A stretch of DNA of 64,000 nt from Niveispirillum sp. (GCF_017996735.1 NZ_JAGOGJ010000025.1:1-64000); one strand, 5' to 3'. Shown: positions 25,506-33,375, counted from the stretch's first letter. Made by a program: numbers and translations. Notes: generated by a model not told the origin, from the letters alone.

Positions 25506-26600
25506 ATGCCCGACATCCATACCCCGGCCAGCGGTGCCGACGCCGCAACCACCCTGGACAAGATCTGGTTCACCCGCTGCCCCGTGCCCACGGCCACGGG
25601 CCTCGCCTATAAGCTGGGCTGGCTGGGTGAAGAATTCGCCGGGGACAAGATCGACCTGGAAACGCTTCAGGAAACCGGCCAGCATCAGCTTCGCCGCCAT
25701 CATTACGACCATGCCCTGACCTCCCTGATCCGCGAGGGGGGCAATATGTTGGCACTGGGGACCCGTGCGCAGGGGGCCCCGACGCGCCTGATCGGCCTGA
25801 CCTGGATCGATGAATGGCAGTCTATCCTGGTCCGCCCCGACAGCGGCATTACCGAAGCCAAGCATCTGAAGGGCAAGCGTCTGGCCCTGCCCTCCTATAA
25901 TGAAAACCCCATCCCCGACCATGTGCGCGGTACCTCCATCGCGCGCGGCATGTCGCTGCACGGCTACAAGGGCGCGCTGTCCTATGCCGGCCTGACCTTT
26001 GACGATGTCGAGTTCGTGGAGGTCGCGTCGGGTCGCGGCAATGGCCGGGGCGATCTGGCCGGCGGGGATGACCGCGTCGGCGCGCTGGGCGGGCTGTGGG
26101 CGCTGGATGCGCTGGTGGCGGGCAAGGTTGACGCCATCTATGTGAAGGGTGCTTCGGCCGTGGATGCGGCGCGGCAGCATGGCGTCGTCGTCGGCATTGA
26201 TCTGGACCGGCTGCCGGAACGCCGCTTCCGCGTCAATAATGGCACGCCGCGCCCCATCACGGTGAACAACCACCTGCTGGAAAACCATTTCGATCTGGTG
26301 GTGCGTTTCCTGGCCCAGACCCTGCGCGCCGCCGACTGGGCAGCGGGTAACCTGGACGGGGTAAAGGATATCCTGCAATCCGAAACCCGCGGCAGCCGCG
26401 ATGCCGTGACCGAGGCCTATGGCCCCGATTTCCACAAGAACCTGCATCCGGACCTGTCGGATGAACGTCTGACCCTGTTCGAACAACAGAAGAAGTTCCT
26501 CTGGGTCCATGGGTTCCTGGACCATGATTTCGACCTGCGCGCCTGGGCCGATCCGCGCCCGCTGGAAGCGGCGCGAAAGCTGCTGAACAGCCGGGCGTAA
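25506..26600 (+). CDS. DszB-like aromatic sulfinate desulfinase (cytosolic)
   Basis: A 364-residue protein resembling 2'-hydroxybiphenyl-2-sulfinate desulfinase DszB, which releases sulfite from an aromatic sulfinate. The catalytic-Cys motif is present as RCPVPTA (Cys25; DszB has NCPVPNA with Cys27). A His-Tyr-Asp cluster and Arg76-Glu-Gly-Gly correspond to the DszB His60/Arg70 region, with a two-residue insertion. Other matching segments are LTFDDVEFVEVASG, AGKVDAIYVKGASAVDAARQHG, and the C-terminal LFEQQKKFLWVHGFL. DszB shares its fold with SsuA-type binding proteins, but there is no signal peptide here, arguing for an enzyme rather than a transporter component. AAGGA precedes the ATG with 7-bp spacing. 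No dszA gene is adjacent; an SfnB/DszC-type gene lies 14 kb away. Confidence 0.72.
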   Translation: MPDIHTPASGADAATTLDKIWFTRCPVPTATGLAYKLGWLGEEFAGDKIDLETLQETGQHQLRRHHYDHALTSLIREGGNMLALGTRAQGAPTRLIGLTWIDEWQSILVRPDSGITEAKHLKGKRLALPSYNENPIPDHVRGTSIARGMSLHGYKGALSYAGLTFDDVEFVEVASGRGNGRGDLAGGDDRVGALGGLWALDALVAGKVDAIYVKGASAVDAARQHGVVVGIDLDRLPERRFRVNNGTPRPITVNNHLLENHFDLVVRFLAQTLRAADWAAGNLDGVKDILQSETRGSRDAVTEAYGPDFHKNLHPDLSDERLTLFEQQKKFLWVHGFLDHDFDLRAWADPRPLEAARKLLNSRA

Positions 26601-26655
26601 CAAAGGGGGGGCCGCCCGCGCGACGGCCCCCCTTCCCATTCAACTGCCCCCATTA

Positions 26656-27246
26656 TCACGCTGTCGCGAAGCGGCCTTCCGCCACGATCCGATCCAGCGG
26701 GAGACGGTCGGTCAAAATCTCGCGCGCCCGGTACTTCTCCGGCAGGTCATCGACCGTCCCACGCCGTCCGATGACAATGGCGACATTGATGCTGTAATCA
26801 TCGGGCACGCCCAGAGCCGCCTTGGCATCGGCACGGTTGATGCCGCCGACGGTACGGGTGTTCCAGCCCAGGATGCTGGCTTGCAGCGACAGGCTGAACG
26901 CGGCGGCACCGGTATCGAAAGCGTGGGACGTGCTGTCATGCCATTCTCCATTGCGTTCAAACCGCTTTTCCGACAGCACGAACACGATGGCCGCCGCCTT
27001 CTCCGCCCAGGGCCGGTTGGTTTCGGCCAGCAGGTTCAAGAACAGCGGGAAATGGTCGGTATCCCGCCTGGCATAGACAAAGCGCCAGGGCTGCTGATTG
27101 AACCCGGACGGTGCCCAGCGCGCCGCCTCGAACAGGGTCAGCAGATCCGCCTCGTCAATCGCCTCCCCCGTCAGGGACCGGGCCGACCAGCGCTCCAGAA
27201 ACAGGGGGGAGACAGGATGCACAGCGGTGCGAACAGCATTCGACAT
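26656..27246 (-). CDS. Nitroreductase-family flavoprotein
   Basis: FMN-dependent NAD(P)H oxidoreductase of 196 residues. The nitroreductase fold shows as RWSARSLTGEAIDEADLLTLFEAARWAPSGFNQQPWRFVYARR near the N-terminus (RxSxR and APSxxNxQPW are the FMN-binding signatures). ILGWNTRTVGGINRADAKAALGVPDDYSINVAIVIG lies in the C-terminal half. I chose the ATG at 27246 with GGAG 8 bp upstream. It is divergent from the XRE regulator, sharing a 204-bp promoter region containing AT-rich sites. In context it could reduce a nitro or enone group or supply reduced flavin to the neighbouring monooxygenases; neither can be shown from sequence. Confidence 0.85.
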   Translation of the reverse strand: MSNAVRTAVHPVSPLFLERWSARSLTGEAIDEADLLTLFEAARWAPSGFNQQPWRFVYARRDTDHFPLFLNLLAETNRPWAEKAAAIVFVLSEKRFERNGEWHDSTSHAFDTGAAAFSLSLQASILGWNTRTVGGINRADAKAALGVPDDYSINVAIVIGRRGTVDDLPEKYRAREILTDRLPLDRIVAEGRFATA

Positions 27247-27343
27247 GAAATGGCTCCGACGGTTGGGAATGTGGGGGGATGGCTTGAAAAACCCCGGCCG
27301 GCTGGGTACACCGCAAAGCGGCGGAAGGGCCGGGGTCATGCTG

Positions 27344-27385
27344 CTATATTGAACGGATGCTATAGCATACGTCTGTAAAATATAG
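27344..27385. promoter_or_regulatory. AT-rich dyads in the nitroreductase/XRE divergent promoter
   Basis: CTATATT at 27344-27350 and AATATAG at 27379-27385 form a long-spaced inverted repeat that brackets the perfect palindrome ATGCTATAGCAT (27357-27368). CTGTAAAATATA at 27373-27384 is identical over 12 bases to 28102-28113 upstream of monooxygenase copy 5. Together these look like overlapping operator or promoter elements controlling the regulator itself. Confidence 0.5.
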
Positions 27386-27450
27386 TGGACGTTTTTGCAT
27401 CCTGTGCCATGCTGTCCTTACAACCCTTACTGCGTGGAAGGCTGTGCGCC

Positions 27451-28074
27451 ATGGCCAAGGACGAGATGCTGGACGATACGCTGGAAGCCGTGAAGCCCGA
27501 CGCCAGCGCGGATGAGCTGGGGGAGCTGATCGGCGCCAACCTGAAGCGCATCCGAACCAAGCGCGGCCTGTCGCTGGAGGCGCTGGCCAAGGCCGCCGGG
27601 GTCAGCCGTGCCATGATCGGACAGATCGAAACCGGCCGGTCCATGCCGACCATCGGCCTGTTGTGGAAGATCACCTCGGCGCTGGACATCCCCTTCTCCA
27701 CGCTGATGGGTGGGGGCGAACGCGCCAATCTGCGCGTGATGCGGGCCGCCGACGCCAAGCTGCTGACCTCCAAGGATGGCAGCTTCACCTCGCGCGCCCT
27801 GTTTCCCTTCGAGGGCGACCGCAAGACGGAATTCTATGAACTGGTGGTCAAGCCGCGCAGCCTGGAAAAGGCCAGCGCACACGCACCCGGCACGGTGGAG
27901 AATATCGTGGTCACCAAGGGCCGCATCGAAATCAGTGTCGGGACCGAACATGTGACGCTCGACGCTGGCGACGCCACCTGGTTCAACGCCGACCTGCCCC
28001 ATTCCTACGCCAATCCCGGGGATGAGGAAGCGGTGATGTACATGGTCATCACCTATGCCCAGGCGGTCGGGTGA
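27451..28074 (+). CDS. XRE-family transcriptional regulator with C-terminal cupin domain
   Basis: A 207-residue regulator. The helix-turn-helix spans about residues 25-83 (IGANLKRIRTKRGLSLEALAKAAGVSRAMIGQIETGRSMPTIGLLWKI). A small cupin domain follows at about 130-205, with GRIEISVGTEHVTLDAGDATWFNADLPHSYANPGD. Proteins of this layout usually bind a small metabolite in the cupin and act as local regulators of catabolic or stress genes. The ATG at 27451 is preceded by GGAAGG at 9-bp spacing. It is divergent from the nitroreductase gene, and its upstream CTGTAAAATATA is repeated before monooxygenase copy 5, suggesting autoregulation and control of the neighbouring sulfur genes (inference). Confidence 0.9.
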   Translation: MAKDEMLDDTLEAVKPDASADELGELIGANLKRIRTKRGLSLEALAKAAGVSRAMIGQIETGRSMPTIGLLWKITSALDIPFSTLMGGGERANLRVMRAADAKLLTSKDGSFTSRALFPFEGDRKTEFYELVVKPRSLEKASAHAPGTVENIVVTKGRIEISVGTEHVTLDAGDATWFNADLPHSYANPGDEEAVMYMVITYAQAVG

Positions 28075-28101
28075 AATTATGAAATCCAACATAACAACGG
28101 A

Positions 28102-28142
28102 CTGTAAAATATATTGACACACCATCCGCGATGGTGTGAATT
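28102..28142 (+). promoter_or_regulatory. Promoter with embedded dyad upstream of monooxygenase copy 5
   Basis: CTGTAAAATATA (28102-28113) leads into a perfect -35 TTGACA (28114-28119). After a 17-bp spacer, TGAATT (28137-28142) is a weak -10. The spacer is almost filled by a perfect inverted repeat, CACACCATC at 28118-28126 pairing with GATGGTGTG at 28130-28138. That is the classic position for a repressor or MerR-like activator site. The AATATATT core at 28108-28115 overlaps the -35 box. Confidence 0.6.
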
Positions 28143-28222
28143 TAGCGGACAGTTTCTCCAATATAACGGAAGCCGCGCTGGAGGTCCAGGGGACCGGAGG
28201 CGGGCTGGATGGAGTGTCCGCG

Positions 28223-29317
28223 ATGAGCATCGAGTTCTATTGGCGCCTTCCGCCCCAGGGTGATGGCCGCGCCGCCGACCGCCAGGACTGGAACCGGGGC
28301 GACTATGCCCATCCCGCCGGTCACCAGCGTGACTATGCCCGCACCGGCACGGGCCGCGACGGCTTCACCTATTATGACCTGCTGGTGCAGGTGGCCCGTG
28401 CGGCGGAACTGGCAGGCTTTGACGGGCTGTCGATCCCGCAGACATCGGGCGGGGAAGAGCCGCTGATCGTGGCAGGCGCACTGGCGCGGGAGGTCGGGCG
28501 GCTGAAGCTGCTGCCCTCCTTCCCCGCACAATTCATCGCCCCCGTCTATGCCGCCAAGATCGCCACCAGCTTCCAGCGCCTGACCACGGGCCGCCTCGCC
28601 TGGCACCTGCATATCGATGATGGCGAGGAAGGGGCCTGGCACGGCCGCAGCCGGTCACGCGAAGAACAGGTGGCCCGCACGGGAGAATTCCTGGACATCG
28701 TCAAGGGCTTCTGGAACGAAGCGCCCTTCGATTACAAGGGCACCTATTACGAGGTGGAAAAGGGCGGTTTCGCCGGTCCGCTGGCCGGACAGAAGCTGCC
28801 GGAAATCCACCTGTCCGGCGATACGGAGGGTGAGTTGGCTCTGGCCGGCCGCCATGCGGATGTCTATCTGCTGACCCCGGCGCCGCTGGACGAGTTGAAG
28901 GCCCGGATCGCCGATGTCCGCACCCGCGCGGATGGGCGCGAGGTGCGTTTCGCGCTGGCCGCCGACATCATCACCCGCCATTCGGACGAGGCCGCGTGGG
29001 AGCATCTGCGCCGGCAGTGGGAAGCGGCGGGCCGGCGGGTGCAGCGCCTGTCCGGGGAACAGGCTGAACGGCCCAGCTTCGACAGCTTCCGCCGCAGCGA
29101 TGACCAATGGGCCGGCTTTGCCGCCCTGCGCGGGGAGGAAGGCGTGGGTCTGGTCGGCGGGTATGACACCATTGCCGCCACCATCGCCGACTATGCACGC
29201 GCCGGCATCGACCGTTTCATCCTGGGCGCCAACCCTCATCTGGAAGAGGCGTACCGCGTGGGTGAGCATGTGATCCCCCGCATCCGCGCCCTGCTCGACG
29301 CCGCCAAAGCGGCCTGA
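28223..29317 (+). CDS. SsuD-type flavin-dependent monooxygenase (LLM class), copy 5
   Basis: A 364-residue LLM-class monooxygenase of the copy 3/4 subgroup: MSIEFYWRLPPQGDG at the start, RGDYAHPAGHQRDY loop, TSFQRLTTGRLAWHLHI, and GANPHLEEAYRVGEHVIPRI at the end. The SsuD RLHVIVRET segment reads AADIITRHS, the most divergent of the five copies, so the catalytic chemistry or substrate may differ. The ATG at 28223 has GGAG 8 bp upstream. It is followed 24 bp later by the second aldolase paralog and preceded by a promoter with operator-like dyads shared with the XRE gene. Confidence 0.87.
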   Translation: MSIEFYWRLPPQGDGRAADRQDWNRGDYAHPAGHQRDYARTGTGRDGFTYYDLLVQVARAAELAGFDGLSIPQTSGGEEPLIVAGALAREVGRLKLLPSFPAQFIAPVYAAKIATSFQRLTTGRLAWHLHIDDGEEGAWHGRSRSREEQVARTGEFLDIVKGFWNEAPFDYKGTYYEVEKGGFAGPLAGQKLPEIHLSGDTEGELALAGRHADVYLLTPAPLDELKARIADVRTRADGREVRFALAADIITRHSDEAAWEHLRRQWEAAGRRVQRLSGEQAERPSFDSFRRSDDQWAGFAALRGEEGVGLVGGYDTIAATIADYARAGIDRFILGANPHLEEAYRVGEHVIPRIRALLDAAKAA

Positions 29318-29341
29318 CATCTACGCTCATCGGAGATCAGA

Positions 29342-30085
29342 ATGACCGACACCGTCGCCACCGGCCTGACGGCCGAACAGCTTGCCTTTGTCACCCAGGC
29401 CCAGAAGGATGCCCGCAAGGCCTTCCGCGTCCTGCGCGAGACGCGGACCATCTCCCCGTCCGGCACATTAGGCTTCACCATCCGCTTGCCCGAAAGCCAG
29501 ATCCTGGTCAATCTCAACTATGCCGGCCCCTGGGGCGATGATCTGGACGAGGTTAAGACCAGTGTCGTCGGCTTCGACGGCACCGTCTATCTGGGTAAGA
29601 GCGCAGGTCCCGGCGGTGGGCGCTACACCAAGCTGTTCCGCACCCATGACGATGTCGTCGTCATCAGCCATGTCCACACCCCGCATCTGGGGGCCTATTC
29701 ACAGGCACATCTGGAACTGCCGCTGCTTTACGTGCCCAACCGCCGCTTCCGCAAGACGGAAAGCCTGCCCGTCTATATCAATCGCCGCCAGGCGGAGGTG
29801 GATTTTATCCTGGACAGCATCGCCAAGGATACAGAAGTCCCCGGCATCATCGAGGCCAATGGCGGTGCCACCGTGTGGAGCCGGAAAGGCATCATCGATC
29901 TGGCCAACACCATCCTGTTCCTGGAGGAAGGGGCACATTTCCAGATCCTGGCCGCCGCTGCCCTGGGCGGGTCAAAGCCCTTCGGCCCCGGCGTGTTGCA
30001 GCAGCAATGGCGCATGGGCGGCCTGATCCCGTCCACCGCCACCGTGGACGATGATGGCACCATCCATCTGGCTGCGGCGGAATGA
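29342..30085 (+). CDS. Class II aldolase/adducin-like protein, copy 2
   Basis: A 247-residue paralog of the protein at 15721-16404. Both carry the metal-site-like HxHTPHLGAYSQAHLELPLLYV region (here near residue 104) and EANGGATVWSRKGI (near residue 176). The ATG has GGAGATCAGA directly upstream. Being 24 bp behind a flavin monooxygenase, it is almost certainly on that transcript. The recurring coupling of this family with organosulfur genes in the window suggests processing of the aldehyde or keto product left when sulfite is released; the family assignment is clearer than the reaction. Confidence 0.65.
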   Translation: MTDTVATGLTAEQLAFVTQAQKDARKAFRVLRETRTISPSGTLGFTIRLPESQILVNLNYAGPWGDDLDEVKTSVVGFDGTVYLGKSAGPGGGRYTKLFRTHDDVVVISHVHTPHLGAYSQAHLELPLLYVPNRRFRKTESLPVYINRRQAEVDFILDSIAKDTEVPGIIEANGGATVWSRKGIIDLANTILFLEEGAHFQILAAAALGGSKPFGPGVLQQQWRMGGLIPSTATVDDDGTIHLAAAE

Positions 30086-30122
30086 TAGGATAGAGGGTCG
30101 CGCGGCCGACTCTGTTGGAACA

Positions 30123-30167
30123 GCGCAGATATCAAGGGTCGTGGCATACGGTCCTTGATATCCGCGC
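30123..30167. terminator. Long stem-loop between convergent genes, likely bidirectional terminator
   Basis: GCGCAGATATCAAGG (30123) pairs with CCTTGATATCCGCGC (ending 30167) with one mismatch. Counting G-U pairs the stem continues inward to about 20 bp around a 5-base loop. It lies between the aldolase stop (30085) and the CitE-like stop (30208). A pyrimidine-rich CTTTCTTG follows on the plus strand. The inner 25 bases agree with the hairpin at 19205-19229 at 18 of 25 positions, so it may be a diverged member of that repeat family. Confidence 0.65.
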
Positions 30168-30207
30168 CTTTCTTGTCGCAGCGGCCGCCGATCGCCCCTG
30201 AAGCTTG

Positions 30208-31068
30208 TCAAGGCTGGGCGCGCGCCAGAACGGCATGCGCCCGCAAAACGACGGGCCGGTCGATCATGACGCCGTCCAGTGTGGTTACGGCCCGTCCCTC
30301 AGCCTGCGCCGTCTCCCACGCCGCAACGATGCGGGCCGCCTGCACCTGCTCAGCGTCGGACGGGCGGAAGACGGCGTTGGCGACACGGACCTGATTGGGA
30401 TGGATGCACAGCGCGCCGGTGACACCAAAGGCCGCCGCCTGACGCGCCGCAGCCTCATAGCCCTCGACATCCCGAAATACGGCGATGGAGAGCGGAACCG
30501 CCAGTGCCATCTGCCCCCGGCTGGCGGCGGCCAGCGCCAGTTGCCGGGCGGGCAGGTCCAGCAGGATCGGGCTCGGGGCCACGCCGAGAGACACGGCCAG
30601 ATCTTCCGGCCCCAACGCCAGACCGATGACACGCGGACAGGCGGCAATCTCCGGAAGGGCCATCAGGCCGGCCGGGCTTTCGATCAGGGCGATCAGGCTG
30701 GTATGGCCCACAGGCAATCCGCGTTCCGCCTCCAACTCTGCCAGCATCTCTGCCAGGACGATCAGGCGGGAGGCGCTTTCCGCCTTCGGTACCATGATGG
30801 CCCGGACGGGCGCGGACACGGCGGCACGCAGATCGTCCATGGCGGTTTGCCAATTGCCGTTGATCCGCACCACGCAGTCCGGTCCCGCCGCGACGACGGC
30901 CGCCGCCGCCGGGGCCACGGCCGCCCGCGCATCCGCCTTGTTGGCAGACCCGACCCCATCCTCCAGATCCAGGATGACGGCGTCGGCCCCGGCCCGGGCC
31001 GCCTTCTCCCGCCGCACCGCATCGTCGGCGGGCACGAACAGCAGGGAACACCAACCTTGCCGCACCAT
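30208..31068 (-). CDS. CitE-like CoA ester lyase (HpcH/HpaI aldolase superfamily), probable citramalyl-CoA lyase
   Basis: A 286-residue CitE/Mcl-type lyase. SLLFVPADDAVRREKAARAGADAVILDLEDGV at the N-terminus, ALIESPAGLMALPEIA near residue 125 (metal-binding Glu), ALGPEDLAVSLG, and GALCIHPNQV near residue 240 are all typical. Such enzymes split malyl-, methylmalyl- or citramalyl-CoA. Because the window also encodes enzymes that would make citramalyl-CoA (46342-48408), the likely reaction is citramalyl-CoA to acetyl-CoA plus pyruvate (inference). The ATG at 31068 shares one base with the CoA-transferase stop (TGATG), so the two are translationally coupled. Confidence 0.82.
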   Translation of the reverse strand: MVRQGWCSLLFVPADDAVRREKAARAGADAVILDLEDGVGSANKADARAAVAPAAAAVVAAGPDCVVRINGNWQTAMDDLRAAVSAPVRAIMVPKAESASRLIVLAEMLAELEAERGLPVGHTSLIALIESPAGLMALPEIAACPRVIGLALGPEDLAVSLGVAPSPILLDLPARQLALAAASRGQMALAVPLSIAVFRDVEGYEAAARQAAAFGVTGALCIHPNQVRVANAVFRPSDAEQVQAARIVAAWETAQAEGRAVTTLDGVMIDRPVVLRAHAVLARAQP

Positions 31069-32321
31069 CAAACCGGATCCTTGCGCTTGCGGGGCGGGGT
31101 CACCTGAGCGGCGGCGATCTCCGCCGCGCTAAGGCCAATGGCGGCCAAGACATCGTTGGTATGTTCGCCCAGCAGCGGGGCCGGTATTTCCACACCGCTA
31201 TGCTGCCCGTCGATGATGGCCGGATAGCGCACATAGGTGAAGGGGCCGGCGCGCGGATGGTCGCCATCGAACAGGATGCCACGTGCCCGGTTGTGCGGGT
31301 CGGTCGGCACCTGATCCAGCGTATTGGCTACGGCCAGCGGCACATTCTTTTCCAGCGCGATGCGCATCCATTCATTGGCATCGCGTTCGCGGAAAATCTC
31401 CGCAAGCACGGCACGCAGCCACGGCTTGTCGATACCGTAATCGACGGGGATGTCGGTGCGGATGACATCGCGCAGGTCGGCACGGCCGATCGCGTCGCAG
31501 AAATTGTACCAGAATTTGGGCTCGATGGCGCAGAACATGATGAAGCGGCCATCCTTCGCCTCATAGAGCGCGTAAAGGATGGAGCCGGCGGGCCAGCCGT
31601 CATTGGGCGTGCCGCGCGGGGCCATGCCCGTCAGGTCGGTGATGCGGTCATAGTTCAGGTTGGTGACGGCGGCCATCCAGCTTGTCGCCAGATTGGCATC
31701 CGACGCTGCCACGTCGATATAGGCACCCTGCCCCGTCTGCTGTCGCCGCCACAGGGCCGCCAAGCCGGCCATCACGGCATAGGGGCCGCCCGGCCCGCCC
31801 TTGATGCCGCCGAACAGGTCCCCCTCGTTCCCACAGCGATCAACGAAGCCGTCCGCATCCTTCTTGGCCGGCAGGCCGCCGACGATGGCCAGCATGGAAT
31901 AACCATGCGCACCCAGCCGTGCATAGGGGCCGGTCATGCCAAAGCCGGTATTAGCCATATAGATGATGTCGGGCTTGACTGCCTTCTGCGCCTCGTACCC
32001 GATACCCATGGCCTCGCACGCGCCGCCGCGCAGCCCGTCGGCGAAGATGTCGACCGTCTTCAACAACTCGAAGAAGGCATGCTTGCCCTCCGGGGTGTTG
32101 ACATTGATGGTGACGCTTTTCTTGTTCTTGTTGACCTGCAGATGCGCCGGGCTGTGGTGGGGCGTGATGATGCCCAGCATGTCGCGGATATAGTCGCCCT
32201 TCACGGGCTCCTCGACCTTGATGACCTCGGCCCCCAGGTCGGACAGAAGCATGCCCAGCAGGTCGCCGTTCAGCAGGATGCCGAACTCCAGCACGCGCAC
32301 GCCCTTCAGAAGATCGAACAT
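31068..32321 (-). CDS. CaiB/BaiF-type (family III) CoA-transferase, coupled to the CitE-like lyase
   Basis: A 417-residue family III CoA-transferase: [33 protein letters not shown] at the N-terminus, NKNKKSVTINVNTPEGK, and LLGEHTNDVLAAIGLSAAEIAA near the C-terminus. A likely catalytic Asp lies in GNEGDLFGGIKGG. These enzymes swap CoA between carboxylates without ATP, suited to a cluster with no acyl-CoA synthetase. AGGA lies 7 bp before the ATG. It overlaps the CitE-like gene by one base, implying that its acyl-CoA product may feed that lyase directly or through one step. Its substrates cannot be assigned. Confidence 0.85.
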   Translation of the reverse strand: MFDLLKGVRVLEFGILLNGDLLGMLLSDLGAEVIKVEEPVKGDYIRDMLGIITPHHSPAHLQVNKNKKSVTINVNTPEGKHAFFELLKTVDIFADGLRGGACEAMGIGYEAQKAVKPDIIYMANTGFGMTGPYARLGAHGYSMLAIVGGLPAKKDADGFVDRCGNEGDLFGGIKGGPGGPYAVMAGLAALWRRQQTGQGAYIDVAASDANLATSWMAAVTNLNYDRITDLTGMAPRGTPNDGWPAGSILYALYEAKDGRFIMFCAIEPKFWYNFCDAIGRADLRDVIRTDIPVDYGIDKPWLRAVLAEIFRERDANEWMRIALEKNVPLAVANTLDQVPTDPHNRARGILFDGDHPRAGPFTYVRYPAIIDGQHSGVEIPAPLLGEHTNDVLAAIGLSAAEIAAAQVTPPRKRKDPV

Positions 32322-32367
32322 GGTCTGGTCCTGTTTATGACGGGAAAGATGGGGGAGCAGCGCCCCC

Positions 32368-33273
32368 TCAGATGCTTGCCCCGTGCAGCAGGTCAGCCAG
32401 CCGCTTCAGCGCCTCGATATGCTCGACCGCATTGTCGCCCGGCAGGCTGAAATTGATGTGGGTGCAGCCGAAATCGCGGCGGGACTTCACCTCGTCCAGG
32501 ATCTGGTTCGGGGACAGGCCGGCCGTTTCCACCGTCATTTCCATGATGATCGATTTCGGGTCGCGCCCGGCCTCGATGGCCGCATTCTCCATGGTTGCCA
32601 CGGCCTTGGCCCCTTCCGCCCCCGGCGCGAAGATGGGCAGCCAACCATCGGCCATGCGGCCCACACGCTTCAACACCACATCGGGCGGGATCGGCGCGAT
32701 CTTGCGGCCCAGGCCGAAGAACAGCGGGATCGGCCGCTGGATGGGGCGCGGCGACAGGCTGACATCGTCGAACTTGTGCCATTCGCCATGGAAGGTGACG
32801 TCGTTTTCCTGCCAAAGACGGCGCAGGACCACCACCTGTTCCTCGAACCGCTTGCCGCGATCGTGGAAATTCATGCCCATGGCATTGAATTCAGGCTCAT
32901 TATAGCCGACAGCCACGCCCAGCGTCAGCCGCCCGCCCGACAGGATATCGACCTCTGCCGCCTGCTTGGCGACCAGCACGGTCTGACGCTGCGGCAGGCC
33001 CAGCACGCCGGTGACGAAATGGATCTTCGTGGTGACGGCCGACAGATAGGCCATCAGCGTGAACACTTCCCGGATCGTGCTCTGGTCCGTATAGGGGGTC
33101 TGGGCGATGCCGCCATGCTTTTCGGCATTGATGCCGACGACATGATCCAGCAGGCGCAGCCGGTCGAAGCCCAGCGCTTCCGACTGTTTCACGAATTCGA
33201 TCAGCGGCGCCACATCGGGGCCGAATTTCGGGAAGCGGTACAGGTTGGTGCCCAGCTTCAGACCGGCGATCAT
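32368..33273 (-). CDS. Luciferase-like oxidoreductase (TIGR03619-like subgroup)
   Basis: A 301-residue LLM-class protein distinct from the five SsuD-type copies: LKLGTNLYRFPKFGPDVAPLIEFVKQSEALGFDRLRLLDHVVG, KQAAEVDILSGGRLTLGVAVGYNEPEFNAMGMNFHDRGKRFEEQ, and LSPRPIQRPIPLFFGLG. This pattern resembles the group often labelled F420-dependent, but alphaproteobacteria commonly use flavin and no F420 gene is visible, so the cofactor is unresolved. GGGAGGATAGAAC precedes the ATG. It heads a leftward trio with the CoA-transferase and CitE-like genes and is divergent from a thiolase. Confidence 0.8.
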   Translation of the reverse strand: MIAGLKLGTNLYRFPKFGPDVAPLIEFVKQSEALGFDRLRLLDHVVGINAEKHGGIAQTPYTDQSTIREVFTLMAYLSAVTTKIHFVTGVLGLPQRQTVLVAKQAAEVDILSGGRLTLGVAVGYNEPEFNAMGMNFHDRGKRFEEQVVVLRRLWQENDVTFHGEWHKFDDVSLSPRPIQRPIPLFFGLGRKIAPIPPDVVLKRVGRMADGWLPIFAPGAEGAKAVATMENAAIEAGRDPKSIIMEMTVETAGLSPNQILDEVKSRRDFGCTHINFSLPGDNAVEHIEALKRLADLLHGASI

Positions 33274-33375
33274 GTTCTATCCTCCCAGCGGTGGCTTTTG
33301 ATTTCGGCGGGCGGCGCCGGGCAAGCCTGTGGATTCCCGGAGCGGATACCGCCCTAATTCATTTGGATAATGCGC

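Noticed and set aside
25506..26600. Interpretation as an SsuA/TauA-type sulfonate-binding protein
   Set aside because: There is no signal peptide or lipobox, no permease or ATPase neighbours, and the DszB catalytic-Cys motif is present. The shared fold explains the resemblance.
27395..27412. TGGCAC on the minus strand upstream of the nitroreductase gene as a sigma-54 element
   Set aside because: The following GC doublet is two bases too close.
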